Shown here piece by piece: positions 1 through 8,672 of a DNA stretch of 41,026 nucleotides. The DNA comes from Catenulispora sp. (GTDB taxonomy: Bacteria > Actinomycetota > Actinomycetes > Streptomycetales > Catenulisporaceae). A program made the position numbers and the translations under genes. The notes under the pieces are model-generated. The model did no database searches, was not told the DNA's origin, and saw only the letters and a program-made list of their open reading frames with translations. Every line of letters starts with the position of its first letter. The stretch's first letter is position 1. The stretch lies in NCBI GenBank assembly GCA_013362315.1, contig JABFWL010000287.1, positions 1 through 41,026 of the forward strand, given 5' to 3'.

Positions 1-1376
1 GCGACTCGACGCTGACCCCTGAGGAAGTCCTCATGTCGGAGTCGCAGGAGCGGATGATGGCGGTCGTCGAGCCGGCCAAGGTCGAGGACTTCCTCGCGGT
101 CTGCGAGAAGTGGGACGTCACCGCCACCGCAATCGGCGAGGTCACCGACAGCGGCCGGCTGCGCATGTGGTGGCACGGCGAGCTGATCGTGGACGTGCCG
201 CCGCGCACCCTGGCGCACGAGGGCCCGGTCTACAACCGGCCCTTCGCCCGACCGCAGTGGCAGGACGCGCTGCAGGCCGACGAGCCGACCCCGGAGCGCC
301 TGAAGCGCCCGGGCAACGCCGAGGAGCTGCGCGCCACGCTGCTGCGGCTGGTCGGCTCGCCGAACCTGGCCGACAAGACCTGGGCCGTGGAGCAGTACGA
401 CCACCGGGTGCAGGGCAACACGGTCCTGGGCCACGGCGAGGACTCCGGCATGGTGCGCCTGGACGCGGCGCTGCCCGGCACGTCGCTCGGCGTGGCGCTG
501 GCCACCGACGGCAACGGCCGGTACGCCAAGCTCGACCCGTACCAGGGTGCGCAGCTGGCGCTGGCTGAGGCCTACCGCAACGTGGCTGCCACCGGTGCCA
601 AGCCGCTGGCCGTCACCGACTGCCTGAACTTCGGCTCGCCGGAGGACCCGGACGTCATGTGGCAGTTCGCCGAGGCCTGCCGCGGCCTCGCCGACGCCTG
701 CCTGGAGCTGGGGACCCCGGTCACCGGCGGCAACGTGTCGTTCTACAACCAGACCGGCGAGGTGAACATCCACCCGACCCCGGTGGTCGGCGTGCTCGGC
801 GTGATCGACGACGTGGAGCGCCGGACCCGGATGGCGTTCGAGCGCGAGGGCGAGATCCTGCTGCTGCTCGGCGACACGCGCGACGAGTTCGGCGGCTCGG
901 AGTGGGCTCACGAGGTGCACGGGCACCTTGGCGGGCGTCCGCCGCGGGTGGATCTGGCGCGGGAGCGGGTGCTGGGTGAGGTGCTGATCGCTGGTTCCCG
1001 GGACGGGATGGTGTCCGCGGCGCACGATCTGTCTGATGGCGGGCTGGCTCAGGCGGTGGTGGAGAGCTGCTTGCGGGGCGGGCGCGGGGCGCGGTTGGTG
1101 CTGCCGGAGACGGATGCGGATGGGGGTGTGTTGGACCCGTTCGTCGCGCTGTTCTCGGAGTCGGCGGGGCGGGCGGTGGTGGCTGTGCCGCGGAGTGAGG
1201 AGCTGCGGTTCACGGATATGTGCGTGGCGCGGGGGCTGCCGGTGGCGCGGGTGGGGGTTGTGGATGGGGATGTTTTGGAGGTGCAGGGGCAGTTCACGGT
1301 GGGGTTGGAGGAGCTGCGGGCGGCGCATACTGCGCCGTTCCGGAAGTTGTTCGGGTATTCGGTGGTGGATGTGTGA
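1..1376 (+). CDS. purL: Phosphoribosylformylglycinamidine synthase II, 3' part (PurL)
   Basis: This is the C-terminal 457 residues of the large ATP-dependent subunit that converts FGAR and glutamine to FGAM, the fourth step of de novo purine synthesis. The frame is open from base 3, and the ATG at 33 is internal (the residues before it read TLTPEEVL), so the gene begins left of the window. Visible PurL features are [13 protein letters not shown], the [12 protein letters not shown] motif, FGGSEW and the [12 protein letters not shown] stretch of the AIRS-like C-terminal domain. It belongs to the small-PurL type that works with PurS and PurQ, presumably encoded upstream. From about base 900 onward the third codon positions become less GC-rich and the coding strand very G-rich. 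A strong hairpin follows the stop. Confidence 0.97.
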   Translation, partial: DSTLTPEEVLMSESQERMMAVVEPAKVEDFLAVCEKWDVTATAIGEVTDSGRLRMWWHGELIVDVPPRTLAHEGPVYNRPFARPQWQDALQADEPTPERLKRPGNAEELRATLLRLVGSPNLADKTWAVEQYDHRVQGNTVLGHGEDSGMVRLDAALPGTSLGVALATDGNGRYAKLDPYQGAQLALAEAYRNVAATGAKPLAVTDCLNFGSPEDPDVMWQFAEACRGLADACLELGTPVTGGNVSFYNQTGEVNIHPTPVVGVLGVIDDVERRTRMAFEREGEILLLLGDTRDEFGGSEWAHEVHGHLGGRPPRVDLARERVLGEVLIAGSRDGMVSAAHDLSDGGLAQAVVESCLRGGRGARLVLPETDADGGVLDPFVALFSESAGRAVVAVPRSEELRFTDMCVARGLPVARVGVVDGDVLEVQGQFTVGLEELRAAHTAPFRKLFGYSVVDV

Positions 1377-1415
1377 GGGCGTGAGGGTGTGAGGGTGAGG
1401 TTAGGCGACTGAGCG

Positions 1416-1448
1416 GAAGAGGGCCCCTGCTGAGCGGGGGTCCTCTTC
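1416..1448. terminator. Bidirectional intrinsic terminator between purL and the NlpC/P60 gene
   Basis: A 12-bp stem pairs 1416-1427 (GAAGAGGGCCCC) with 1437-1448, with one G-T wobble and a 9-nt loop, and is followed by TT on the plus strand. It lies between two convergent genes and touches the stop codon of the minus-strand gene, so it can end transcripts from both sides. Confidence 0.75.
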
Positions 1449-1449
1449 T

Positions 1450-2364
1450 TTAGTCCCTGACGCTGTTGTAGCGGTAGGGCTCGTAGGTGCCGAAACCGTT
1501 GTAGTAGGGATAGGGGATCACGTGGTGGAGGGTTCCCTGGGGGCAGAGTTCGAAGCCCACGTAGGAGTTGTGTGCGTAGTCGGCCCAGCGGTCGAAGAGG
1601 ATGACGTGTCCTGTGGCGACGTCGGTGTTGATGAGGACGTCTCCTGGGCGTAGGTCTTCTTTGGCGATGCGGTGGGAGATCTGGGGCATCGTCGAGGTGA
1701 CCATTGAGTCGCGCAGGCCCCAGCACATTGAGACGTAGCCGGAGCAGTCGGTGCGGTAGCCCTCGTGCCAGTTGCCCTGGTTGTAGGGGACGTGCTGGGT
1801 GACCCAGTGTTCGGCGCGGGCGAGGATTTGGCGGCGGAAGCGGCCTAGGGTGCCGAGGGCGGTTTCTGAGAGGTCGCGGGGTTCGGCCGGGTGCCAGAGG
1901 TCCGAGGTGGGGTCGGTGGGGGGTGAGTTGGGGGAGGCCGTGTCGCAGGCGGTTTTGGAGGTCGCGGCGGAGTAGGGGGCGGTGTCGGAGATTGTGGTGG
2001 CGGCGTTGGCGCAGGAGGGGGCGGTGCCGAAGCCGGTCAGCGGTGCGGAGGGGGGCAGGGTGGGGATCGCGGCGTGGACGTTGGCGTCGGCCTGCTCGTA
2101 GGTGCTGTGGGTGCGGCGGATGCGGGCCGCGTCTTCGACGAGTTCGCGGACCAGGCGGTCAGTTGCTGATTCCAGAGCGGACAGGCCGGAGGACTCGGCG
2201 GAGAGGTGGGGGTCGTCGGCTGCGGCCTCGGCGATGTGGCGGAGGAGGTTGCCGATTTCGGCGAGTTCGCGGGCGAAGCCGTCCCAGGCGGAGGCTAGCC
2301 ATTCGAATTCTGGGCCTAGGGCGTAGAAGGCGGCGGGGGCTCCGGGGGCTGGGTCGGGGGTCAT
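1450..2364 (-). CDS. WXG100-like helical domain fused to NlpC/P60-type peptidase domain
   Basis: The protein has 304 residues. Residues 15-100 are predicted helical and resemble ESX-type substrates (AWDGF, then a THSTYEQADAN ending typical of such domains). Residues 105-165 are a Ser/Thr/Pro-rich linker, and 175-304 look like an NlpC/P60 cysteine peptidase, with a candidate nucleophile Cys207 in DCSGYVSMCW and His253 in GHVILFD. This family usually cleaves peptidoglycan stem peptides. No signal peptide is visible, which fits export by an ESX/type VII system or a cytoplasmic role. Its start codon overlaps the stop of the upstream WXG100-like gene (ATGA at 2361-2364), so the two are translationally coupled and probably act together. 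No ESX ATPase or membrane component is in the window. The peptidase assignment rests on the two motifs only. Confidence 0.75.
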   Translation of the reverse strand: MTPDPAPGAPAAFYALGPEFEWLASAWDGFARELAEIGNLLRHIAEAAADDPHLSAESSGLSALESATDRLVRELVEDAARIRRTHSTYEQADANVHAAIPTLPPSAPLTGFGTAPSCANAATTISDTAPYSAATSKTACDTASPNSPPTDPTSDLWHPAEPRDLSETALGTLGRFRRQILARAEHWVTQHVPYNQGNWHEGYRTDCSGYVSMCWGLRDSMVTSTMPQISHRIAKEDLRPGDVLINTDVATGHVILFDRWADYAHNSYVGFELCPQGTLHHVIPYPYYNGFGTYEPYRYNSVRD

Positions 2365-2747
2365 CGGGCGTAGCTCGACGATAACGAGGTGGGGCTGGCG
2401 GCCGCGGGCATGGTGGGTGGTTCAGTGCTGCTGGAGGGCGCTGGGGCACCCGTCCGGGCTGGACCCGTCGCCGCTGCGTGGAAGCGGTCTGCCGATGCTC
2501 GCAGCGCGACTGCCAGTTGGAGGCACTCCTGGGAGCGTTCGGTGGCTCGCGCACGGAAGCCTTCGGCGGCGCGCCCGGACCAGGTGACCTGGGCTGTGGC
2601 GCGCACGATCGCGGCTGACAGCTGGTCCATCCGGTGCGCCTGGGCGTCGATCGCGGCGGCTAGGGCTGCGCGCGCGGGAGTGGGCTCCGGGCCGGTGGCG
2701 GGCGCGGTGGCGACGACGGATGCGGCGGGGGTCTGGGCGGTGATCAC
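2361..2747 (-). CDS. WXG100-like small protein
   Basis: The 128-residue protein has a central helix-turn-helix hairpin with a W-x-G signature (Trp56-Ser57-Gly58, in VTWSGRAAEGF) of the kind seen in ESX/type VII substrates. Both ends are Ala/Pro/Thr-rich and look disordered, so it is longer than the usual 100 residues. It starts with GTG at 2747. A TACGGT hexamer lies 9 nt upstream of it on the minus strand, consistent with an almost leaderless transcript. It overlaps the NlpC/P60 gene by ATGA, suggesting an obligate pair in which this protein is a partner or chaperone for the helical N-terminus of the other. The pair sits between purine genes, so it may be a late insertion into an ancestral purL-purF neighbourhood. 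Confidence 0.7.
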   Translation of the reverse strand: MITAQTPAASVVATAPATGPEPTPARAALAAAIDAQAHRMDQLSAAIVRATAQVTWSGRAAEGFRARATERSQECLQLAVALRASADRFHAAATGPARTGAPAPSSSTEPPTMPAAASPTSLSSSYAR

Positions 2748-3045
2748 GGTGACAGCACCGTAGTCGCGAAAGGGGCGGATCGTCGCACCTCGGGAGGCTG
2801 ATTCACCGGATTGGATGAGTTTGGTGAGGGTGTGGGGGGTGGCTTGCGGTTGATCTGTGGTTACTAGCTTTTATTACGGACCGGGGGGAACAAACCGAAC
2901 ACCGGGCGAGGTGCGCCGGCTGCGCTGGCCATGTCGCTTCAGGCGGGCCTTCGGGGGGTGGAGGTGGGCGCGTTGGGCGGCTCCGGGTACTGCTAAGCGG
3001 ACCAAAACATCCCGATTGGCCCTGCCTCGTCGTCTCAGTGCTCGA

Positions 3046-3051
3046 TATATT
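3046..3051 (+). promoter_or_regulatory. -10 hexamer TATATT of a leaderless promoter
   Basis: TATATT ends 6 nt before the ATG at 3058, so transcription should begin on or next to the A of the start codon. No ribosome binding site is present. The rest of the 310-bp gap from 2748 to 3057 shows no convincing gene; it holds the divergent promoter region of the WXG100 pair and this gene. Confidence 0.5.
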
Positions 3052-3057
3052 CCCGGC

Positions 3058-3825
3058 ATGCCGAAGACTCGTCGTCCGCAAGCCGTCAAAGTTCGTCAGG
3101 CTGTTGTCAAGCAGTGGCAGGCGCATGTCGACTATGCCGCTGCTTTGACTGCGGAGCAGCTCGCTGCGCCGTCGGTGCTTGCTGGGTGGGATGTGCGGAC
3201 GCTTGTCGGGCATGTCGCCTACACCGTGCACAGCTTGCAGACCTGGTCGGCGCTGCCGGTCAGCGGGGTCGAGGCCGAGGTGTTCGACTGGATGACCGGG
3301 ACGCCGACCGCCGCCGCCGCGGTCGACGCCGTCACCCGGGAGCTGGTGGCCGAGGGTGTGGTGCTGGCCGACGAGCTGGCCGAGGCGGAGAAGGTGATGG
3401 CTCGGTATGGGGATGAGGAGCCGATCGCCATGCGGTTTGGGGGGATGCGGTTTGACGACTTCCTGGTCTCGCGGATTGTGGAGGCCGTGGTGCATGGCGA
3501 TGACCTGGAGCGGTCGGTGGGGCGGGAGTTTCCGCATGAGCGGGAGGCGTTGGCTATCGCGGTGCGGCAGTTGGCCGATGCGATGGCGGCTAAGGTGCCG
3601 GGGAATTCTGTGGAGTTGAGGGTGCCGCCGTTTGCGGCGGTGCAGTGTGTGGCTGGGCCGCGGCATACGCGGGGGACGCCGGCGAATGTTGTGGAGATGG
3701 CTCCGAAGACCTGGATTCGGTTGGCTGCTGGGCGGTTGAGCTGGGATGAGGCTGTGGCGGAGGGGCTGGTGTCGGCGTCTGGGTCGCGGGCTGATCTTGC
3801 GGAGTTCCTTCCGTTGATGGGGTGA
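3058..3825 (+). CDS. Sterol carrier / maleylpyruvate isomerase (DinB-like, MDMPI) family protein
   Basis: The protein has 255 residues when started at the ATG at 3058. The upstream open frame has no family similarity, and a leaderless -10 sits 12 nt upstream. The N-terminal half is the four-helix DinB/MDMPI fold: GWDVRTLVGHVAYTVH carries the usual metal-binding His position, and the EAVVHGDDLERS segment carries a second His. The C-terminal part (about 160-255) corresponds to the SCP2-like region of the actinobacterial sterol-carrier family. Members are often mycothiol-dependent enzymes of unknown substrate. A homologue lies just before purF in Streptomyces-type genomes, so the position is conserved, but no link to purines is shown. 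Codon use is less GC-rich at third positions than in the purine genes after it. Confidence 0.75.
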   Translation: MPKTRRPQAVKVRQAVVKQWQAHVDYAAALTAEQLAAPSVLAGWDVRTLVGHVAYTVHSLQTWSALPVSGVEAEVFDWMTGTPTAAAAVDAVTRELVAEGVVLADELAEAEKVMARYGDEEPIAMRFGGMRFDDFLVSRIVEAVVHGDDLERSVGREFPHEREALAIAVRQLADAMAAKVPGNSVELRVPPFAAVQCVAGPRHTRGTPANVVEMAPKTWIRLAAGRLSWDEAVAEGLVSASGSRADLAEFLPLMG

Positions 3826-3894
3826 GGCGGTCGGTTGGGGGACGAAAGTCAGGAAATGCTTATTGGGTGTGGAGGATCATCACCCTGCGTGGCT

Positions 3895-3900
3895 TAGACT
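3895..3900 (+). promoter_or_regulatory. -10 hexamer TAGACT of the leaderless purF promoter
   Basis: TAGACT ends 6 nt before the GTG start of purF at 3907. There is no Shine-Dalgarno sequence, which supports a leaderless transcript. No clear -35 box was found at normal distance. Confidence 0.5.
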
Positions 3901-3906
3901 CGTGGT

Positions 3907-5424
3907 GTGATCCACCATTCCGGTTCCCGCCCCGGTGACGGCAGACTCACCCACGAACTCGACCCCCAGGACACCGGGCCGCAGGACGCCTGCGGCGTCT
4001 TCGGTGTCTGGGCACCTGGCGAGGAGGTCGCGAAGCTCGCGTACTTCGGCCTCTACGCCCTGCAGCACCGCGGTCAGGAGTCGGCCGGCATCGCGGTGTC
4101 GAACGGCAAGCAGATCCTGGTCTACAAGGACATGGGCCTGGTCTCCCAGGTCTTCGACGAGGCGACCCTGCAGTCGCTGCAGGGGTACCTGGCCATCGGC
4201 CATGCCCGCTACTCCACGACCGGGTCCTCGGTGTGGGAGAACGCACAGCCGACGTTCCGGGCCACCGCGCACGGGGCTTTGGCGCTGGGGCACAACGGCA
4301 ACCTGACCAACACCGGTGAGCTGGCGCGGCTGGCCGCGGAGCGGCGGTCGGTGACCGGCGTCACCGACAAGCACGCCATGACGTCCGACACCGGGCTGAT
4401 GACCGAGCTGCTGGCCTCCTACCCGGACCGGTCCCTGGAGGACGCGGCGGTGGAGGTGCTGCCGCAGCTGCGGGGTGCCTTCTCGCTGGTGTGGATGGAC
4501 GAGACCACGCTCTACGCGGCGCGCGACCCGCAGGGGGTGCGGCCGCTGATGCTGGGCCGGATGGACCGCGGGTGGGTGGTGGCCTCCGAGCAGGCCGCGC
4601 TGGACACCGTCGGTGCCGGGTTCATCCGGGAGATCGAGCCGGGCGAGCTGATCGCGGTCGACGAGAACGGGCTGCGCTCCCGCAAGTTCGCCGAGCCGCA
4701 GCCCAAGGGCTGTGTGTTCGAGTACGTGTACCTGGCGCGGCCGGATGCCACGATCGCCGGGCGCAACGTGCACGCGGCGCGGGTGGAGATGGGCCGCATC
4801 CTGGCCCGGGAGGCGCCGGTCGAGGCCGACTTGGTGATCGCCACGCCGGAGTCCGGGACCCCGGCCGCCATCGGCTTCGCCGAGGAGTCCGGCATCCCGT
4901 TCGGCCAGGGCTTCGTGAAGAACGCCTACGTCGGGCGCACCTTCATCCAGCCCAGCCAGACCCTGCGCCAGCTCGGCGTGCGGCTGAAGCTGAACCCGCT
5001 GCGCGAGGTGATCGCGGGCAAGCGGCTGGTCGTGGTGGACGACTCCATCGTGCGCGGCAACACCCAGCGCGCGGTGCTGAAGATGCTGCGCGAGGCCGGA
5101 GCCACCGAGGTCCACCTGCGGATCTCCTCGCCGCCGGTGAAGTGGCCGTGCTTCTACGGCATCGATTTCGCGACCCGGGCCGAGCTGATCGCCAACGGCC
5201 TGAACACCGAGGAGATCGCCAAGTCCATAGGCGCCGACTCGCTGGCCTACATCACCCTGGACGGTATGACCGCCGCCAGCGGGCAGAGCGCCGACCGGCT
5301 GTGCCGGGCCTGCTTCGACGGGGTGTACCCGATCGCGCTGCCGGAGGAGGAGCTGCTGGGCAAGCACCTGCTGGAGCTCACGGTCGACCCGCTGGCCCAC
5401 ACCGACGCCCTGTCGCGGCCGTAG
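3907..5424 (+). CDS. purF: Amidophosphoribosyltransferase (PurF)
   Basis: PurF transfers the amide nitrogen of glutamine to PRPP to give phosphoribosylamine, the first committed step of purine synthesis. The protein has 505 residues. A 28-residue propeptide precedes the catalytic nucleophile Cys29 in DACGVFGVW, which must become the N-terminus by self-processing. The class II glutaminase domain continues to about residue 250 (ALQHRGQESAGIAV, GHARYSTTG, GHNGNLTN, YAARDPQGVRPL), followed by the phosphoribosyltransferase domain with the PRPP loop VVVDDSIVRGNT. C-terminal cysteines (in SPPVKWPCFYGIDF and LCRACFDGVYP) suggest the iron-sulfur cluster of the Bacillus-type enzyme. The GTG at 3907 was chosen because it fits a leaderless -10 and leaves a normal propeptide. 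purM follows after 59 bp, so the two likely form an operon. Confidence 0.97.
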   Translation: MIHHSGSRPGDGRLTHELDPQDTGPQDACGVFGVWAPGEEVAKLAYFGLYALQHRGQESAGIAVSNGKQILVYKDMGLVSQVFDEATLQSLQGYLAIGHARYSTTGSSVWENAQPTFRATAHGALALGHNGNLTNTGELARLAAERRSVTGVTDKHAMTSDTGLMTELLASYPDRSLEDAAVEVLPQLRGAFSLVWMDETTLYAARDPQGVRPLMLGRMDRGWVVASEQAALDTVGAGFIREIEPGELIAVDENGLRSRKFAEPQPKGCVFEYVYLARPDATIAGRNVHAARVEMGRILAREAPVEADLVIATPESGTPAAIGFAEESGIPFGQGFVKNAYVGRTFIQPSQTLRQLGVRLKLNPLREVIAGKRLVVVDDSIVRGNTQRAVLKMLREAGATEVHLRISSPPVKWPCFYGIDFATRAELIANGLNTEEIAKSIGADSLAYITLDGMTAASGQSADRLCRACFDGVYPIALPEEELLGKHLLELTVDPLAHTDALSRP

Positions 5425-5483
5425 CGCCCGGGCGCCTGCCGAAGCCGACCGACGCCTCGAAGCCGACACCGAAGGAAACGCAC

Positions 5484-6590
5484 ATGTCTGGAGCCACGTA
5501 CGCCGCCGCCGGCGTCGACATCGAGGCCGGTGACCGGGCGGTCGAGCTGATGAAGGAGTGGGTCGCCAAGACCCGGCGCCCGGAGGTGCTCGGCGGCATC
5601 GGCGGCTTCGCGGGGCTGTTCGACGCCTCCGCCCTGAAGGCCTATGACCGGCCGCTGCTGGCCACCTCCACCGACGGCGTCGGCACCAAGGTGGCGATCG
5701 CGCAGCGGCTGGACCGGCACGACACCATCGGCCGGGACCTGGTCGGGATGGTGGTGGACGACCTGGTGGTGTGCGGGGCCGAGCCGCTGTTCATGACCGA
5801 CTACATCGCCACCGGCAAGGTCGTCCCCGAGGTGATCGCCGGGATCGTCAAGGGCGTCGCCGAGGGCTGCGTGCTGGCCGGCTGCGCGCTGGTCGGCGGC
5901 GAGACCGCGGAACACCCGGGGCTGCTGGCGCCCGGGGAGTACGACGTGGCCGGGGCCGGCACCGGCGTGGTCGAGGCGGGCAAGGTGCTCGGCGCCGAGC
6001 GGGTGCGCGAGGGCGACGTGCTGGTCGCCATGGCCTCCTCCGGTGCGCACTCGAACGGGTACTCGCTGCTGCGCCACGTGTTCTTCGACGTGGCCGGCTG
6101 GCAGCTGGACCGCGAGGTGCCGGAGTTCGGCCGGACGCTGGGCGCGGAGCTGCTGGAGCCGACCCGTATCTACTCGCTCGACTGCCTGGCCTTGATCGCC
6201 GCGCTGGAGGGTGACGGCGAGCCCGGGGTGCACGCGTTCTCGCACATCACCGGCGGCGGCGTGGCCGCGAACATCGCCCGGATCATCCCCGCCGGGCTGG
6301 AGGCGCGGCTCGACCGCGCCACCTGGACCCCGCCGGCGGTGTTCAGCACGGTCGGCGCGCTCGGCGGCGTGGCGACGCTGGAGCTGGAGAAGACGCTGAA
6401 CATGGGCGTCGGGATGGTCGCGGTGCTGCCCGCGGAGTCGGTGGACCCGGCGCTGCGGCTGCTGGCCGAGCGGGGACTGCCGAGTTGGGTGTGCGGTGAG
6501 GTGGTGGCCGCCGCGGAGGGCGGCTCGACGGTCGGAGGCGCGAAGGGCGGCGACGGAGCGGCCTCGCTGCACGGGGACTACGCGAAGTAG
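5484..6590 (+). CDS. purM: Phosphoribosylformylglycinamidine cyclo-ligase (PurM)
   Basis: PurM (AIR synthase) closes the imidazole ring, converting FGAM and ATP to AIR. The 368-residue protein has the expected motifs: YAAAGVDIEAGD at the N-terminus, STDGVGTKVAIA, the VVDDLVVCGAEPLFMTDYIA stretch, LVGGETAEHPG and ITGGGVAANIAR. The ATG at 5484 has a GAAGGA ribosome binding site at 5471-5476. Length is normal except for a Gly/Ala/Ser-rich tail after about residue 340, which is poorly conserved in actinobacteria. It is the second gene of the purF-purM unit and is closed by a hairpin. Confidence 0.97.
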   Translation: MSGATYAAAGVDIEAGDRAVELMKEWVAKTRRPEVLGGIGGFAGLFDASALKAYDRPLLATSTDGVGTKVAIAQRLDRHDTIGRDLVGMVVDDLVVCGAEPLFMTDYIATGKVVPEVIAGIVKGVAEGCVLAGCALVGGETAEHPGLLAPGEYDVAGAGTGVVEAGKVLGAERVREGDVLVAMASSGAHSNGYSLLRHVFFDVAGWQLDREVPEFGRTLGAELLEPTRIYSLDCLALIAALEGDGEPGVHAFSHITGGGVAANIARIIPAGLEARLDRATWTPPAVFSTVGALGGVATLELEKTLNMGVGMVAVLPAESVDPALRLLAERGLPSWVCGEVVAAAEGGSTVGGAKGGDGAASLHGDYAK

Positions 6591-6622
6591 GAGCCCCGCG
6601 GCTCCCACGAAGGTTCGTAGGG

Positions 6623-6649
6623 CGCCTCGGCCACTTGGTGGCCGGGGCG
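6623..6649 (+). terminator. Terminator hairpin after purM
   Basis: A 12-bp stem pairs 6623-6634 (CGCCTCGGCCAC) with 6638-6649 through a TTG loop and one wobble pair, then TCTTA. It lies 33 bp after the purM stop. Confidence 0.65.
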
Positions 6650-6714
6650 TCTTACCATATGAGACCAGAGTCGCACGCGCCGTTGCCGAACCCGCAGCAG
6701 CCGGGGCGTGACGA

Positions 6715-6740
6715 AGGCCCGTCCCTTGCGGGACGGGCCT
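6715..6740. terminator. Terminator hairpin in the convergent purM / DUF3073 gap
   Basis: A perfect 11-bp stem (AGGCCCGTCCC at 6715-6725 with 6730-6740) and a TTGC loop stand 33 bp after the stop of the minus-strand DUF3073 gene. It most likely ends that transcript and backs up the purM terminator. Confidence 0.7.
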
Positions 6741-6772
6741 ACTCAACCGGTGCTCGCTGGCCCGGTCCAGCC

Positions 6773-7048
6773 TCAACCGCGACGGTGGTGACTGCGGTGG
6801 GAGCCGCCGTCGTCCGTGCTGTCGTAGTCGTCGTCATCGTCGGCGTAATCGGCGTACTTCGCGTACAACTCGTCGTCGTCCGCGTCGTCGTCGTCCTGCG
6901 ACGCTGGCTCGGCGGAATGCCCGTTGGACGTGTGGACGCCGTCTTTTTGCAGCTCACGCTGGAGTTGCGCAAGATCGGTCCCCACGTCGCGGTACTTCAG
7001 GTCTCGGGCGACCCGCGTCTGCTTGGCCTTGGCCCGGCCGCGCCCCAT
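6773..7048 (-). CDS. DUF3073 family protein
   Basis: This 91-residue protein begins with the conserved actinobacterial DUF3073 N-terminus (MGRGRAKAKQTRVARDLKY), a short basic helix. The middle is predicted coiled, and residues 50-80 are almost entirely Asp/Glu/Tyr/Ala, ending in a His/Arg/Ser tail. The sharp split into a basic head and an acidic tail suggests binding to nucleic acid or ribosome-like partners, but the family has no established function. A good ribosome binding site (GAGGGGG, 7057-7063 on the minus strand) precedes the ATG. The gene sits between purM and valine dehydrogenase, the same place as in Streptomyces. Confidence 0.9.
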   Translation of the reverse strand: MGRGRAKAKQTRVARDLKYRDVGTDLAQLQRELQKDGVHTSNGHSAEPASQDDDDADDDELYAKYADYADDDDDYDSTDDGGSHRSHHRRG

Positions 7049-7280
7049 TGGCTCGACCCCCTCAACGATCGGGGCTGGTCTGCCCCTGCTCCGGTCACAC
7101 GGTCATTCGTGAGAATTTCACGGTACCTGTTTCCCCAACCGATCGGTACGAGCCATACGGCTGATCGGCACGAACAGGTGTAGCCGACCGCGTTACTCGG
7201 GTGTCACAGGCACGACCCCACGATAGCGCTTATACCCGCATCGATGCCACGCGCCACCGGGGGGATCTGCGCCACCTGGT

Positions 7281-7308
7281 GTCCCGTGACGGATTTCCGG
7301 CGCGGGAC
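7281..7308 (-). terminator. Terminator hairpin after valine dehydrogenase
   Basis: GTCCCGTG at 7281-7288 pairs with 7301-7308 (8 bp with one wobble), and the loop holds a smaller CGG/CCG stem. It starts one base after the stop codon of the minus-strand dehydrogenase gene. Confidence 0.5.
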
Positions 7309-7309
7309 G

Positions 7310-8458
7310 CTAGCGGAGGTACACGCCGCGCAGGCGGCCGACGTCCCGCATCCGGCGCTCGGCGAGCCGGTCGGCGGCGACCGACGGCGGCACTCCCTCC
7401 CGCTCGGCCAGGGCGTAGATCCGCCGGGTGGTGTCGAAGATTCCCGAGGCCCGCCGCTTGGCGCGCTCGAAATCGAAGCCCTGGCTGTGTCCTGCGGGGG
7501 ACACCCCCGCACCCCCGATTTCATCGGCGACCTGGATCACGCCGCCGGCGTTCACCAGGTAGTCGGGCGCGTAGAGGATGCCGCGCGCTTCCAGCTGCTT
7601 CTCCACGCCGGCATGTGCCAACTGGTTGTTGGCCGCGCCACAGACGATCTTCGCGGAGAGCGCGGCGACCGTGGCGTCGTCGAGCGCGCCGCCGAGGGCG
7701 CACGGGGCGTACACGTCCAGCTCGGAGGCGATCAGCTCCTCAGTAGAGGCGACGATCTCCACCTGGGCGTAGTTGTCCCGCAGCCACTGGATCGCGCCCT
7801 CGTAGGGGTCGGTGGCGACGATCGCGGCGCCGTCCTCGATCAGGTGTCCGACCAGGTAGCGGCCGACCTTGCCGATCCCGGAGATGCCCACACGCTTGCC
7901 CGCCAGCGACGGCGTACCCCACAGGTATTCGGCAGAGGCGCGCATACCCTGGAAAACACCCCATGCGGTGAGGACCGAGGAGTCGCCGGCGCCGCCGGAC
8001 TCCACCGAGCGGCCGGTGACGAACGTCGACTCGCGGGCGACGATGTCCATGTCCTGCACGTAGGTGCCGACGTCGCACGCGGTGTAGTAGCGCCCGTTCA
8101 GCGACTGCACGAAGCGGCCGTAGGCGCGCAGCAGCGCCTCGGACTTGATCTCCGTCGGGTCCCCGATGATGACGGCCTTGCCGCCGCCGAGGTCGAGGCC
8201 GGCGAGCGCGTTCTTGTAGGACATGCCGCGCGACAAGCGGAGGACGTCGAGAAGGGCGTCGCGCTCGCTGGCGTAGGGGAAGAACCGGGTACCGCCGAGG
8301 CCGGGGCCGAGGAGGGTGTTGTGCACCGCGATGATGGCCTTGAGGCCGGTCTCCTCGTCACGGCAGAAGACGACCTGCTCGTGGTCGTGGGCGAATACCT
8401 CGGATACCTCGCTGACGTCGTCTTGCTCGCTGACGCCGTTGTCAGGCTTGTCAGGCAC
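7310..8458 (-). CDS. vdh: Valine/leucine dehydrogenase (Glu/Leu/Phe/Val dehydrogenase family)
   Basis: The NAD-dependent enzyme oxidatively deaminates branched-chain amino acids to 2-oxo acids, feeding branched fatty acid and polyketide starters in actinomycetes. The 382-residue sequence shows the glycine-rich substrate loop [10 protein letters not shown], catalytic lysines Lys82 (GMSYKNAL) and Lys94 ([12 protein letters not shown]), the DVGT motif near 129, and the Rossmann fingerprint GISGIGKVG at 191-199. GAANNQLA and [17 protein letters not shown] complete the cofactor domain. An acidic N-terminal extension of about 20 residues precedes the core. The GTG at 8458 has AGGAG 8 nt upstream. 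It is named vdh from its synteny with Streptomyces valine dehydrogenase; leucine preference cannot be excluded. Confidence 0.9.
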   Translation of the reverse strand: MPDKPDNGVSEQDDVSEVSEVFAHDHEQVVFCRDEETGLKAIIAVHNTLLGPGLGGTRFFPYASERDALLDVLRLSRGMSYKNALAGLDLGGGKAVIIGDPTEIKSEALLRAYGRFVQSLNGRYYTACDVGTYVQDMDIVARESTFVTGRSVESGGAGDSSVLTAWGVFQGMRASAEYLWGTPSLAGKRVGISGIGKVGRYLVGHLIEDGAAIVATDPYEGAIQWLRDNYAQVEIVASTEELIASELDVYAPCALGGALDDATVAALSAKIVCGAANNQLAHAGVEKQLEARGILYAPDYLVNAGGVIQVADEIGGAGVSPAGHSQGFDFERAKRRASGIFDTTRRIYALAEREGVPPSVAADRLAERRMRDVGRLRGVYLR

Positions 8459-8672
8459 TGCGTTGCTCCTGATGGTGACTGGTGGTCGGGAGGCTTGCTG
8501 TGGTGCTGGCGCACACCCCGCGGTGCTGGGCGGTTCGAGGATCGCCCGAAATCCACCCCCGCGCCTGGAGCGTGCACGGAGAAGCCTATTCCGTGCGCGG
8601 GGGTATGTGCGGCGGCCCCCGCCGTCTCCGCTCTCCGGCGCATACCGCCCGCATTGGTGAGAGCATCACTAG

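Noticed and set aside
1450-2747. A complete ESX/type VII secretion locus
   Set aside because: Only WXG-like proteins are present; no EccC-type ATPase, EccB/D/E or mycosin gene occurs in the window.
3880-5469. 529-codon minus-strand frame opposite purF
   Set aside because: It is a shadow of purF: no domain, antisense composition, and the plus strand has all PurF motifs.
4491-5483. N-terminal extension fused in frame to PurM
   Set aside because: The frame runs through purF out of phase, giving Arg/Gly/Ala-rich sequence; the purM ribosome binding site and family start lie at 5484.
7106-7123. GTGAGAATTTCAC as regulatory palindrome upstream of DUF3073
   Set aside because: The arms are only four bases plus an A/T centre and no second copy is seen; support is too weak.
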